Shown here: positions 10,601 through 21,505 of the stretch, piece after piece
How the letters are laid out: every line of letters starts with the position of its first letter
Numbering within the stretch: the stretch's first letter is position 1
Source of the DNA: Atrina japonica
Taxonomy: Eukaryota > Mollusca > Bivalvia > Pterioida > Pinnidae
Assembly: GCA_030159075.1 (NCBI GenBank)
Contig: BROG01000236.1
Span: forward strand, 837,501-901,500
Length of the DNA: 64,000 nt
Direction: 5' to 3'
Notes under the pieces: generated by a model
Databases searched by the model: none
What the model saw: only the letters and a program-made list of their open reading frames with translations
Told to the model about the DNA's origin: nothing
Position numbers and translations under genes: made by a program

Positions 10601-13600
10601 AAGGTGTGCTATAAATAAGACAGATTCAAAATGACCAATAAGCACTTCCTCAGCCTCTTGTTTGTAAATTGTATGATCATGAATGAACTTAGATTTTACT
10701 CATAAGACATAGAATTTTTAATGAAAAATTGGCGAATTAATTGTTGCGAATTAAGAAAACCATTGAAACATCAATTTCTTATGATCTGTTTACAGGACAG
10801 GAAGAGTTTGAAGAGCCACGGCCATTGTCGCTACCATCAAATGCAGATTTAACATTAACACAGAAAGTAAGATTTTCTTGTCCTGTCGTCTGCATTTGCT
10901 TATTATCTTAAGCTCACCTGCCTGAGCAGAAAACTTGTCCAACATTGATATTAGCAACTTTTTAAGTCTGAGCAGAAAACTTGTCCAACATTGGTATTAG
11001 CAACTTTTTAAGTCTGAGCAGAAAACTTGTCCAACATTGGTATTAGCAAGTTTTTAAGTCTGAGCAGAAAATTTGTCCAACATTTATTAGCAACTTTTTA
11101 AGTCTGAGCAGAAAACTTGTCCAACATTGGTATTAGCAACTTTTTAAGTCTGAGCAGAAAATTTGTTTATTAGCAACTTTTTATGTCTGAGCAGAAAACT
11201 TGTCCAACATTGATATTAGCAACTTTTTAAGTCTGAGCAGAAAACTTGTCCAACATTGGTATTAGCAACTTTTTAAGTTTTATATGTACATGTTATAATT
11301 TTGACTTTTCCAACGGAATCAATCTACCAATAGATTATTATAAATTGTATTAACCCTTTGAATCCTGGAGGCCGGAAAACCAGCCATAACATAAACACCT
11401 GTATACCCTGGTGGCCGTTTTTCCGGCCAGGAAGTCATTCCGTTTTTTAGAATTTCCTATAGCGCTCACTGACCAATCAGAGCTCCTATAACATCTTGTA
11501 TTTGATAAATCATGCTTCCGGTGAACCTGTAGAACATTTCTAGAAACATTGCTTGGCAATTTGGCTGAACATTATGAGTAAAAGGCACTCAACCGTGTTA
11601 ACAGCTGATCAAGTTCTCGAACTTTTGTTGAACTCTAATAATGGGGGAAAGTCTTGGTAACGATAAATAGGGACAAAGCAATTTTGAATTGCAGTAAGAT
11701 TCAGATGACTCTGTAGATAATTATGAAAGTCGTGATTTATCGTACTAATCAATTTAAAAACAAAAAATAAAGGAAAGAGAGCGATTTGAATTTTTTGTAT
11801 TTCTGTCCAGGAGCCCAGGGTGGGAGAACGACTCATTTCAGGTGGCCAGTGTTCAAAGGGTTAAAATTCTGCACTGTACTGTATGTGGTATCCCTTCCCG
11901 GTCAAAATTTAGATTTGTCCAAGAGGTGTTTCTTGGATTATTTCCTTAGTTACATGGGATACAATGTAACTTGTGAAAAAAAGCATTTTTGGAAGGATTG
12001 CAGTTAGCAAATACCTGTCTATAGAAAAGGTTACGTCTGTTTACCAATTCCTCTCTGTCTTCGCCGGCAATTTGGTTTAGCTGTTCGAGTTAGCTCTGTT
12101 GTAAGAAAACCGTTCAGATGATGCTAGAATATCATGACGTTAATTTACAAATATGACTCATTTCTGACCTTGAAATTTGGCCTTTGTCTTTGACGTTGAT
12201 TTCTTTAATGTGCCCTGCCTACATGAAGTGGACCTTGGTTAATTGTAACACATATGACTTTTATTTTTGATGTCAGGTGTTTGACAAAAATCGGCCACTT
12301 CCTGGATTCCAACACAAAACCTCATACTTGCCAGGTGAATGCTCTACAGCTTGACTACATTAATTGTCATTTATGATTGAATGAATATTTATTTGACTAA
12401 ATTCATTAGAAGTGAATTTCATTTTATTGTTTTAGAATGACATGTTAACAATGGCTTTTGGAAGTAAAAAGAAACAGAGAGCTATGGAATCCCGTCTGAA
12501 GAACGTCATCAAAGGCAAGGCATTGGATGAAGCCATTGCATCGGCTGTCAGCAACACAGATACTAGTCAGCTTTCAGACTCCAAGAATGGTAAGATTTCT
12601 GTATTCAAAGCATGTAAATGTGCTTATATCTGTATCAAACACAGACCCCTGTAAATCTCTATACCAATACTTCTATATTTACGATCCTCCCCTGTAAATC
12701 TCTATACCAGTACTTCTATATTTACCATCCCCCCTGTAAATATCTATACCAGTACTTCTATATTTACCATCCACCCCTGTAAATCTCTATACCAGTACTT
12801 CTATATGTACCACCCCCTGTAAATCTCTATACCAGTACTTCAGTATTTACCATCCTCCCCCTGTAAATCTCTATACCAATACTTCTATATTTACCATCCA
12901 CCCCTGTAAATCTCTATACCAATACTTCTATATTTACCATCCTCCCCCCTGTAAATCTCTATAGTTTTACGATTACCTCCCCCCTGTAAATCTCTATACC
13001 AATACTTCTATATTTACCATCCACCCCTGTAAATCTCTATACCAGTACTTCAGTATTTACCATCCACCCCTGTAAATCTCTATACCAATACTTCAGTATT
13101 TACCATCCACCCCTGTAAATCTCTATACCAGTACTTCTATATTTACCATCCAACCCTGTAAATCTCTATACCAGTACTTCTATATCTACCATCCTCCCCT
13201 GTAAATCTCTATACCAATACTTCAGTATTTACCATCCTCCCCTGTAAATCTCTATATACACTTCCATTTTTACCATCCACCCCTGTAAATCTATACCAGT
13301 ACTTCATATTTACCATCCTCCCCTGTGTAAATCTCTATACCAGTACTTCTATATTTACCATACTCCCCAGTAAATCTCTATACCAGTACTTCTATATTTA
13401 CCATCCCCCTGTAAATCTCTATACCAATACTTCTGTATTTACCATCCACCCCTGTAAATCTCTATACCAATACTTCTGTATTTACCATCCACCCCTGTAA
13501 ATCTCTATACCAATACTTCTATATTTACCATCCTCCCCTATAAATCTCTATACCAATACTTCTATATGTACCTATATGTGGACAGAGAAATTATGGCTTG

Positions 13601-16600
13601 ACAAAAAAGTTGACACATCTGTCAAAGATGGGAGAAATGCTAATCAGTCCATTTATACATATATATGTATTGTAGGCCTATGTAGAAATGTTAAGTATTT
13701 TGTAGGATTGAAATGTTAAATGGATTCTTTTTAACGCAGATTCTCAAAATGAACAGGGCACCATTCCACCGTTTAACAGGGAAGCAACAGAGCCAAAAGA
13801 TGTGTACAGTCTGGAGAACGGTCAGTATATATTGTTGTCTGGCGTATTCTTTGCATTCGCTACATTTTATTCAGTCACCCGAGTGACACAGGTGATCTAT
13901 TTCAACCCTTTTTTGTTTGTCAATTTTTAGACGTGCCTCAAACCGATATATATTTTGTGTAAATTTTTTAAAACATTTTCTACCACTATGTCAGTTCTGT
14001 TGAAATTTGATACATAGAATTTTCAGGTTAAAGGGGAAAAAAAAACAGTGAAAGTTCATGAACTCAGAATCACTGGTTCTGTAACATATTTCGCTTTGGC
14101 CTTGAAAAGTCCTTGAATTCTTGGGTAGTCCTTGAAATGATTATTTGAGAAAAAGTCCTTGAAAATTTCCTTGAATTTTCCGTAACTATCTTTGAATTAT
14201 ACCAGAAAGTCCTTGAAGAAAATTTTATGCAGTATTGTCAAAACTTTGATGAAGATATTTTATCATAAAGTGAGAAAATATTAAAAATGGTCTTAAAACA
14301 ACATTTTTTGCTCTTTTTTACATCACCCAAGTCACTGCCGTAAAATATTTACCGTGCAGTGGGCTCTCTGGTATGCTATAGTAATACCTGCTTCCAATAA
14401 AGGGCTCTTGCTGTAAGTCTCATCTGAAAAGACCCACAACGTTTATTTCTAATAATGAGCTCTTGGCAAAGGAACATTCACTTACCACTGTAGAACCAGA
14501 AAAATGTGTTGTGGCTTTAAATTTGTGGTGTTAGGCAAGGTGGCAGATGAAACAAGTGGCATTATAAAGAGGTTTTACAGTTTATATACACGTATAAATA
14601 TCACTCACTATTTTATAAAAAACTTTCTTTCATCTGTTAAATATTTAACAGACATTTTACTTTGATCTCCCCTTTCTTGTTGTCTGATTCTAGTTATATC
14701 GTCATCAGAGATGGATGCACTGTTGGTACCCGCCAACATATTCTTTGATAGCACCTTGGACCAAATCAAACAGTGGAAAAAGGAAGAAACGTGAGTTTTC
14801 CAGGTTTTATCACAGCTGAAATGAAGCTGTCGTTTCAAAAAGTTTCTGCAGGTCATTTGAATAATACCAATATTTAATATTTACATTTCCTACAGCAGTC
14901 TCCCATAGGCTTAGTGTTAATCTAGATAATGTTTATATCAGCTAGAAATGAAGTTCCTCATATGATGTCACACAATGATGTGACTTCATTCATAACATGA
15001 TGTCATCAAGATATTTCATTCAGAAAAAAACTACTTTTTTGAAAACTACGTTATGTAAATATAACAAATGAACTTTGTTCAGGGTGCATTTATTGTCAAT
15101 ATGGATGCCGTGGGGGTCACAGGTAAGTATTCATGGCACACTAGAGGGCGCCATTCTATTTATCTGTCACCCAAACAGCATCCATATTGACAATAAATGC
15201 ACTCTGAAAAGCGTTCATTTGTTAAATAATTTGAAGACGTTTAAAATGACAGATTTGTTATACCTCTATTCATTGGGGGATCTAAGCTTATTATATGTGG
15301 AAGTTTACTAGCTCACTTGCGGAAGGCTGGTGGTGCTTTACCAGGTTTTCTCCACCACCACCACCACCAAATTGCGGAGTGTGGCATAAAATACTATGAA
15401 AGATAAACAACATACAGTCAAACACAGATACAGTGAAACTTGTATATAAAGACTCCCAATAAAACCAGTCTTTATAATGAGGTGGTCTTTATATACAGGT
15501 TGATTTGTACACAAATGGTACTATTGGGGACAGCAAAAAACATTCTTTGTGACCAGGTGGTCTTTATACACAGGTGGTCGTTACTGTATATAGGTTTTAC
15601 TGTAGAATGAAATGTTGAAATCGTAGGGGAATGATTATTATTTCAAATAAACAAGGGTTTCAAAATAGTCAGGTTAGAAATGGTGATAAAGAAAATTGGC
15701 CTGGGAATCAAAATCATTTCAAATATAGAGGGATTATAATGTAACAGTATAAGTGTGCTCAGTTGTATATATTTTGACACCTTCAGATATAAAACTCCAG
15801 GTGCTTTTAACTGGTTTTGGTCCATCATTCTATTAGCCATATTCACATTTCTCATAATCTTTTGAAACAAACAAAAAGAAAACTGAAAAAGTCAGGAAAA
15901 CAAGGTTTATATAATTTTTCACAAGGAAAATTAAATTATACAGGCTACAGTCAAACTCGTTATTTTGACAATTTCAATTACCAACTGAATTTGCTAGAAA
16001 CAGATGTACATAAAGTTATTTACCATCAATATATCCCAGGTTTAAGTGCAGCAGTATCAGTTTTAAATTCAAGTACAGTCAGACCTCTGCCCTATCCATA
16101 GCTACTGCAGTTAGGCCTACTTGCCCTGCAATGGCTACATCCTCTAGTGATGGATATATAAACATTCCAGTATCATTGAATACCATTAATACTGTCGCCA
16201 CAGGATTTATTTCAAATTCCTCTTTCAATAACTGTATTTTTAACTTTAGCAGCCACACATCTATTTCTCTTCTGAGATTTGGCATTGTCGTGATGGCCTC
16301 TCAGAAAATGATGTAATGGTCTAGTATTGTTTGCGGTTGTCATAAAGACGCAATTAAAGCGCTACGGTTTAACCTGTTTGCTTATATTATTTGGGAAAAT
16401 CAATAAATAAAACAAATGTTTTAAAAATTTACCCAATTGTGGTTGAAATTTAAGTATCGTGAATTACAGGTCATTTCGTAGTGAACCGAAAAAAATATAG
16501 AATCAATGCTTAAATAAACAAAATCTTCAAGGAATATACATGATCATTACAGAGAAGGTTCACTGTATTACACTGTATCATTGTATGGGGTAAGGTTTGT

Positions 16601-19600
16601 AATTTTCATGTATTTCTCTGTATACTTGAAATCATTTCTCTAAATCCTGTTTTATTCTGTTTTTCAAGATCAGTAGAACATTCAGATATTTCAGACAATA
16701 ACAAAAACATGGTGTAAAACATTTAATTCATGTACATGCATTGTTCAACATATACAATATATGTACAACGTACATCCTTTTTTCCCCAAAAGAAAACAAA
16801 CAGTCATGTATATGTTGTAATTACTGTCTATTCTCTCTCTCTAATTTGTCCTTTACGGTTGACAAATCAAACCTGTTTCTTGGCTATAAAAGAGAGTGAA
16901 AAAAGTGGGACAGACACAGACTGGAGGTGTGAGGAACCGTACTACACCTAAGTAACACAATAAAGAACATGTTGACCAGAAACATTGTTGACGCATCACT
17001 ACACACAGTATCTTTTTACGATTTATATAATTTGATGAAAGACTTATTCACAGATTTATCACTAATCAATCACCATTCATCAAGTTTCCGTTTTTAACTT
17101 TTATAACTTTATCCACAGATATCCAAAATTCATCTTGAACCGCCTGATGCTAATGCCGCAAACTGAGGACACAAGGCTGACGAGGAGCAAATGTCTTGTT
17201 TATTTGGATTATTTAATCAAAATGTATAAAATGACAGCTGGCGACTGGCGAAAGCGATGTGAGTTTTATCATCAAATTTTGTTTCATATTTTTTTTTTTA
17301 GCTTACCTGCATGACTTTCTGTGATCTCTTGTTCTCTTTTGTCATACATAAATGATCAAACATTTTAGAAATTTCTCAAAAATCTTGTGGCCAATTCTCA
17401 TCTGATTTGGCACATAACCTCGCTGGATCAGAGGCTGAATGTTTTCGCAAGTTTGTCGGTTTACTTGCAGAAAGCCGATTGTCTTTTTACCCAGATACTT
17501 TACAATCTAATTCTCTTCTCCTTCATTGAGAGACTGGAAGTTACTAAATAATCAAACCACCAAGAAATTGAATTTTTGATATCTGATGTTAACAATAATG
17601 AAATGTGACACTGAAACATGACATCCTTTTGAAACTAGATGTTTCTTTTCAGGTGAAATGTCACATTGTTTATTGTTACCCCTCTTTTCCTTTTGATGTC
17701 AACAGAGATTAATGTTTTCAGAGAAAAAAAAAACATCCTTTTAATATATTTCAAATTTTGATAATACTTTTTGAATGTTTACATCAGAAAATTTAGACAA
17801 AATGTTCTTTCTTGAATTGCTGGTCATGTTTCTCCGAGGTTTTTGTGGTACGTGTTCAGATGAGACACATTTAGTAAATAAAACCAGTAATATTGGTTTG
17901 AGAAATAGCACTTCCATTTAGCTGTAAGACTTTAACAATTCATGTGTAGGTAGCCATCATCAAAACCGTGTACTGTAAATCTTTTTTTCTTGTTTTTTTT
18001 TTTTTGCGAGAATTTTATTTGCACATAATTTCATGAGAGCTCTTGCTCACGAAAATAAAATTATCATATAATGAAGTATAAAAAAAAGTATGACAAAATG
18101 TGCATTTGAAATTGTGAAAATATCCTCTTGCAAAGAAATTTAAATCTTGTGTATTGCAAAAATAAAGTCCTGTGAAAATTTTCGGATTTATAGTAAAATT
18201 ATCTGAAGCTTTATTGTATCTGTGTACCAGTATTACATGCAAAATGATGAGTATCTATTTCTGTTTCAGCTCCCCTTCCAGACAGTTGGCCGGATCCTGT
18301 GAAGAAACAATTGTATGATAACTTCGTGTTGACTGTCGATGGTGATAAATCTAAAAAACAAATAAGGTATGTCTTCAAGGTCATTTCGAGACATTTTTAA
18401 ATTGACTCAGTTTGATCTGCCAACATTTGTCTTCTTTAGTCGTCTCTTAAATGATGAAAGATGTGGGGATATCACTGCACCAGCACCAGGCTTTGTTTCA
18501 TTATAGGCAGTTTAGTACAATATACTATGCGGAAAGGTGATTCCAAACAAGTTTAAGCAAAAACTGAAACACAAGGCAATATATATATATCATGTTGGAC
18601 TTTTAATAACTTTTGTATATATATACAGGTGACTCTCGATGGCTCGAATGTCGAAACCTCAAAGTTTCGTACAGGTCCCAATTTTTTTCCTTCATAAATT
18701 AAGAAAATTAATCTCGATCTTTCGAACGTCAAAATCTCAAAGTTCTTGAAACCTCGAAGTCGATTCGAAGTCCCAATTTATATATTCCTTTATATTTCAC
18801 TCTCGAAACCTTGAAGTTTGAGTAATTACCGGTGAATTCATTAAAAGTCAATGTCATAAGCCAAAACGATACGGGGAACCTTACCTGGAAGATTAAACAA
18901 TAGGTGTCTTGATAACCGGGTGACAGGTAGTCCCTGACCTAATCGAGCAGTGATTGATAGGATTGTTAATTAATCGGCGATAAACAGCAATCAAAACAGA
19001 AGAACTGTATAAAGATGCGTCATAGACTACAATGTTGAGTACAAGTGTCGCAGCCAAGTCAAGTGGGAGTTTAACTTTTAGATCGAGCGGTACTGTAGAT
19101 TACAGAAGTAGTAGTGAATACTACTCCAACATTATATACCTTATATGTCGACAACCATTTTTATCCAAATCGGATACATAATAAAGATAATGTATTTACA
19201 CGTTTTTTATTTTTGAAAATTAGGTAGGGGATTGTTTATGACAAAGTTCATATGAATTACGAAAACAAAATTCCTGAATTTGTGTAGTATTAAGAACCTA
19301 TATCGGTTGAAATGCCCATTTCTGGAACTCTTGAAACCTTGAACTCTTGAAGTTTTTTGGTGGTCCCGTGGACTTCGAGGTATCGAGAGTCACCTGTATA
19401 TATATATATATATGTGTGTGTGTTTATCTTTTTTCTTATTTATTTATCTTTTTTTGTTTATTTATTTATTGATTTTTTTGTTTATTTACCTTTATTTGTT
19501 TATTTATCTATCTCATGAATGTATTGGTTTTACAAATTATGTGTAATGCACGTTCATTTTGTATTTACAGGTGTATGCCAGCAAGACTGAAAGACAAGCT

Positions 19601-21505
19601 AGTGTCGTACATTTTGGTTCTGTGTCTGATAATCGACGAGTTTAGAGTAGAATGTTCTGATCTATTATTAGATTTGACGATGGGATTGCGAAAGTAAGAC
19701 ATTTCTTTCAGATGATGAAATCTGGGCAGCACAAGTGAACCTTGTGCTTTTTCATGGAATTGCTAAAGATTTCATTTATTATTTCATGTATTTTTTCGTG
19801 CAAGAAGTAATTCTTTTCCCAGAAAAAAGGAAATACATTGCATTGTTTTTCAAAATTGCGTCCCAAATATACCTTTTTCTGAGTTGTTTCATTCTGTCAG
19901 TAATCGTCATAATAGAATGCAGTTTCAAAGTATAATGCGGGCAGCATCAGTTTCAGTTGAGCATCAGTTTCATTTTAAGAGTTTATTGTATATATGAACA
20001 GGAATGTGAATATTATGCATTGCTATGTGATATTTGAAAAGCAACCAACAGGAAAGTGATGTCACGTGTCAAGTTTACAAGAAAGAACATCTATCTAAAC
20101 TTTATTCCTCGCAGATGAACTAAAAAAAAGATATAACTGAATGTCGTTAATGTAAATATTACAAAACCACTTGTCCAATTAACTTTCTGTTGAAGTCACA
20201 TGATCGGAGTACAAATTTTTCCCACAAAACTTAACAGAATGGAGCAACTTGAAAAATGTTTGTTATGAGACAAATGAGGTTGAAAAACAGGCCTTAGCAT
20301 CGAAAACGTTATAAATTGGAGCTTTTAATGAACCCGTACCATGCAGAAAAAAATTGGGATTTTTAGATATATGTAGTCATGGATTTAGTTACCGGTATGT
20401 AATTACCTAAAAAAAAAAAAAAAAAACTTTATACATAAAAATAAATTTCAGACATAACTACATTGTACCTGACAAACTGTGAAAGACCCCTTTAAAGGAT
20501 TGTAAGTAAAGTTTCAGTAGAGTACAGAAAATTTGTGTTTCTGCCAAACATACACAAAAAAACCTGTTTGTTTGCTGTCCGCCTACCCAAGGCTCCAGAG
20601 TTTGGGTAGGTAGGCAGGTAGGGAAAGTGTTTAATTTTTTTTTTCAAAGAAGAAGTATAAGCCTACCTTTTAAATATCATGAATATTGCGAAAACAAAAA
20701 AATTATGTATAATAGTTTCAGACTATCTTGGTTTTCTGCTGTTTTTGGTCAATTTTCTGTTTTATGCTATTTTTTGACACGTATAACATTTTGTTGACGG
20801 AATTTTGGAGATGCCAGAAAGAATATTGGCATCCCAACCGCAATCATAGACATGTACAAGAACAGAATTGAAGGGGCAGTAAAATTATTTCAATTTGGTC
20901 CATTTTAGTGAACAGCAAATAAACAAACATATTTCTTAATTAGGCTTTAAGTCATGCAGTAAGATGGGTTTATGATAATTTTCATCTTTCCACATGTCGT
21001 ATATCATTTTGTCAGATATGATTATCTGTGCATTAAGCCAGATTAAGTTCTCTTTGGCAGAATGGTTTAAACATCACACTTTAAGTCATCAAGTCTCTTG
21101 CCTCAAGTCAGTCCGGGTTAGAGCCCTACTGGAACCTAAACCGATTCCCTGAGAAAGTTTGCCAGTTTAATTGTGGAAGAAGGCCAGTGCATTGTAAATG
21201 GGTGCTCCCCTCCAAAATTAAAAACTGGCCTCAACCATATACATGTAACTGAAGAATTGTCGAGTGGTGTAAAACACCATTCAAAATATATATATATATG
21301 TGTGTGTGTGTGCATGTAAATTTTATCCGATATTTTCAATTTTTGTTTCAGGATTCAGACTCATTTTCGGGCTTTGGGATGCCAGTTTAAAACTCAGAAA
21401 CTACAATTAAAAGACGGTGAAAAATATGAAACCAAAATGGCTTACCTTGTGGTGCCACTAACATTTCCGGAGCCCAGCAAGAGAAAAAAAACTCAAAGAA
21501 GATAG
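7544..21505 (+). CDS. POLR1E: RNA polymerase I subunit RPA49/PAF53 (complete, 12 exons)
   Basis: Encodes the A49-type subunit of RNA polymerase I, which forms a TFIIF-like heterodimer with the A34/POLR1G subunit and supports initiation and elongation of rRNA synthesis in the nucleolus. Exons: 7544-7628, 8570-8679, 9302-9378, 9889-9974, 10796-10866, 12436-12589, 13740-13820, 14694-14790, 17119-17258, 18270-18366, 19571-19693, 21352-21505. They sum to 1275 nt, i.e. 424 residues plus stop, close to the animal family length (about 420). All introns are GT-AG and all phases join. Recognised motifs are QFTNG and YVGQNFGT in the dimerisation half, FGSKKKQRA, IPPFNREATEPKDVY, and MPARLKDKLVSYILVLCLII in the C-terminal tandem winged-helix half. 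The tail KRKKTQRR is basic and NLS-like. The start is the ATG at 7544, because exon 1 joins in phase to exon 2 and gives the expected N-terminal length; a short uORF overlaps it. The model is my own splice reading; exon 1 is the least certain exon. Confidence 0.93.
7916..8043 (+). repeat. 31 bp tandem repeat, 4 copies
   Basis: Unit CAACAAATGAACAAACTGTC plus AGTAGGCGTTT, four nearly identical copies, in POLR1E intron 1. Confidence 0.95.
8071..8402 (+). mobile_element. tRNA-derived SINE
   Basis: tRNA-like head with a box A region (GCGGTGGTAGAGTG), box B (GGTTTGATTCC), and a body/tail shared with other copies here (AACCCTCACTGCA, CATAGCACAGGTC, AAATTTTGAC, GGTGACATCTCC). In POLR1E intron 1, sense orientation. 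Not a functional tRNA: no acceptor-stem pairing and the tail continues 250 bp. Confidence 0.75.
8570..8679 (+). CDS. POLR1E: POLR1E exon 2
   Basis: Follows TTGTTTTAG and ends before GTGAGT. It completes the codon split after exon 1 and reads QFTNGTLPPSK and IHFGIYRNCDENNPK, part of the N-terminal dimerisation domain that pairs with the A34-type subunit. It ends in phase 0. Confidence 0.93.
9302..9378 (+). CDS. POLR1E: POLR1E exon 3 (YVGxNFG signature)
   Basis: Encodes VAETDKMSYVGQNFGTAASK. The YVG-NFGT stretch is the best-conserved block of animal RPA49 and anchors the identification. The acceptor has a long T tract; the donor is GTGAGT, phase 2. Confidence 0.95.
9683..9876 (+). mobile_element. 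pogo/Tc1-like MITE, group A
   Basis: TA-flanked element with imperfect terminal inverted repeats (CAGTGAAACTTGT / GCAGGTTTTACTG) and the internal motif GACCAGATGTCTTTATACACA. One of at least four group A copies in this window (others at 15431, 46801, 62656). In POLR1E intron 3, ending 12 bp before exon 4. Confidence 0.75.
9889..9974 (+). CDS. POLR1E: POLR1E exon 4
   Basis: Acceptor TGTTTCAG, donor GTATGT. Reads YYIGILDKTTGKMRVCDAA, matching the family's FVGILNKTSGQM-type segment of the dimerisation domain. Ends in phase 1. Confidence 0.94.
10138..10278 (+). mobile_element. pogo/Tc1-like MITE, group B
   Basis: Ends CAGCAAAACCTGTC and GACAGGTTCCACTG are inverted; the interior has GGGACCACCTGTCTTGAGA and GTGGTCTCTCAAGACAGG. 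Group B shares its termini with group A but carries GAGAGACCACC in place of TATAAAGACC. In POLR1E intron 4. Confidence 0.65.
10796..10866 (+). CDS. POLR1E: POLR1E exon 5
   Basis: Acceptor TTTACAG, donor GTAAGA. Short 71 nt exon reading GQEEFEEPRPLSLPSN then LTLTQK. It joins in phase 0 to exon 6. A 46 bp minisatellite begins about 55 bp after its donor. Confidence 0.9.
10920..11277 (+). repeat. 46 bp minisatellite, about 8 copies
   Basis: Unit GAGCAGAAAACTTGTCCAAC / ATTGGTATTAGCAACTTTTT / AAGTCT, with one shortened unit near 11160. In POLR1E intron 5, starting about 55 bp after the exon 5 donor. Confidence 0.95.
11350..11864 (+). mobile_element. piggyBac deletion derivative (non-autonomous)
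   Basis: Flanked by TTAA on both sides (11350-11353, 11861-11864) with inverted ends CCCTTTGAATCCTGG and CCAGTGTTCAAAGGG, the hallmarks of piggyBac insertion. Inside, near 11574, a reading frame begins MSKRHSTVLTADQVLELLLN, like the N-terminus of piggyBac transposases, and stops after about 28 codons. Most of the transposase is deleted. Lies in POLR1E intron 5. Confidence 0.85.
12283..12352 (-). mobile_element. SINE tRNA-like head fragment
   Basis: Read on the minus strand: GTAGAGCATTCACCTGGCAA (box A-like) and GTTTTGTGTTGGAATCC (box B-like). The plus strand mimics a 58 nt exon (CAG acceptor, GTGAAT donor), but inclusion would break the POLR1E frame. Confidence 0.65.
12436..12589 (+). CDS. 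POLR1E: POLR1E exon 6 (basic linker)
   Basis: Acceptor TTGTTTTAG, donor GTAAGA. Reads NDMLTMAFGSKKKQRAMES followed by a charged helical stretch and a Ser/Thr-rich end. The FG-KKQRA block is conserved in the family. Ends in phase 1. A 43 bp minisatellite starts about 55 bp downstream. Confidence 0.95.
12645..13571 (+). repeat. 43 bp minisatellite, about 21 copies
   Basis: Unit CCCCTGTAAATCTCTATACC / AGTACTTCTATATTTACCAT / CCT, with frequent small indels in the C run. In POLR1E intron 6; each unit contains a GTAAAT donor-like hexamer. Confidence 0.95.
13740..13820 (+). CDS. POLR1E: POLR1E exon 7
   Basis: Acceptor ACGCAG, donor GTCAGT. Reads NEQGTIPPFNREATEPKDVY, corresponding to the family's LPP(C/F)...A-P-DVY segment that leads into the tandem winged-helix half. 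Phase 1 at both ends. Confidence 0.94.
14694..14790 (+). CDS. POLR1E: POLR1E exon 8
   Basis: Acceptor GATTCTAG, donor GTGAGT. Reads VISSSEMDALLVPANIFFDS and a Lys/Glu-rich end (IKQWKKEE). Phase 1 to phase 2. It precedes the first winged helix. Confidence 0.9.
15063..15223. mobile_element. Palindromic MITE with CTCF-like motif in its loop
   Basis: Arms of about 57 bp (AACAAATGAAC...GCATTTATTGTCAATATGGA and its inverse ending at 15223). The spacer holds ACACTAGAGGGCGC at 15138-15151. In POLR1E intron 8. Confidence 0.75.
15310..15400 (+). mobile_element. SINE tail fragment
   Basis: Matches the second tail type seen in this window (CTTGCGGAAGGCTGGTGGTG, TCTCCACCACCACCACCA, GTGTGGCATAAAA). No head. 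Confidence 0.6.
15431..15602 (+). mobile_element. pogo/Tc1-like MITE, group A
   Basis: TA-flanked CAGTGAAACTTGTATATAAA ... TAGGTTTTACTG, with GGTGGTCTTTATATACAGG and GACCAGGTGGTCTTTATACA inside. Very close to the copies at 46801 and 62656. In POLR1E intron 8. Confidence 0.8.
16076..16571 (-). mobile_element. Probable pogo-like element with small ORF
   Basis: TA-flanked ends CAGTCAGACCTCTG and (inverted) CAGTGAACCTTCTCTG are pogo/Tigger-like. A minus-strand ORF (16285-16079, 68 codons, starting MPNLRREIDVWLLKLK) lies inside; I do not recognise it. It may be part of a decayed transposase or chance. In POLR1E intron 8. Confidence 0.45.
17119..17258 (+). CDS. POLR1E: POLR1E exon 9
   Basis: Acceptor ATCCACAG, donor GTGAGT. 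Reads YPKFILNRLMLMP then CLVYLDYLIKMYK, matching the C-terminal winged-helix region (family pattern of a short helix plus a FLD-LIKF-type helix). Phase 2 to phase 1. Confidence 0.93.
17290..17470 (+). repeat. Dispersed repeat fragment
   Basis: Resembles a molluscan repeat also seen near 9995-10135: TTACCTGCATGACTTTCTGT, CAATTCTCATCTGATTTGGC and CACATAACCT. Class not determined. In POLR1E intron 9. Confidence 0.4.
18270..18366 (+). CDS. POLR1E: POLR1E exon 10
   Basis: Acceptor CTGTTTCAG, donor GTATGT. Reads SPLPDSWPDPVKKQLYDNF then LTVDGDKSKKQIR, part of the C-terminal half. The Trp-Pro and the loop before the second winged helix fit the family. Ends in phase 2. Confidence 0.9.
18626..19396. 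mobile_element. Non-autonomous pogo/Tigger-like transposon
   Basis: TA-flanked element of 771 bp with inverted ends CAGGTGACTCTCGATGGCTC and CGAGGTATCGAGAGTCACCTG; subterminal repeats of TCGAAACCT/CTTGAAACC type follow both ends. TA target duplication and CAGG-like termini fit the pogo branch. No transposase ORF. In POLR1E intron 10; TA microsatellite DNA on both sides. Confidence 0.75.
19571..19693 (+). CDS. POLR1E: POLR1E exon 11
   Basis: Acceptor GTATTTACAG, donor GTAAGA. Reads MPARLKDKLVSYILVLCLII, a very good match to the family's M-A-I-AY-IIL-L-I helix in the second winged helix, then DEFRVECSDLLLDLTM. Phase 2 at both ends. Confidence 0.95.
21052..21290 (+). mobile_element. SINE, second tail type
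   Basis: Head-like part with TCTTTGGCAGAATGGTTTAA and CCGGGTTAGAGCCC; body with GAGAAAGTTTGCCAGTTTAA and tail GAGTGGTGTAAAACACC. Ends about 60 bp before POLR1E exon 12. Confidence 0.65.
21352..21505 (+). CDS. POLR1E: POLR1E exon 12 (terminal, stop TAG)
   Basis: Acceptor TTTGTTTCAG. Reads IQTHFRALGCQFKTQKL, then a segment ending in VVPLTFPEPSKRKKTQRR and TAG at 21503-21505. The Leu-Pro-Leu (here VPLTFP) element and basic tail match the family's C-terminus. Confidence 0.94.

Noticed and set aside
12277..12335. Exon-like segment in POLR1E intron 5 (CAG acceptor, VFDKNRPLPGFQHK frame, GTGAAT donor)
   Set aside because: It is the reverse of a SINE tRNA-like head, has no counterpart in the protein family, and would shift the frame between exons 5 and 6, which join in phase without it.
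15817..16101. 94-codon + ORF in POLR1E intron 8
   Set aside because: No recognised motif; it overlaps a pogo-like terminus (near 15949) and has no splice link to POLR1E.
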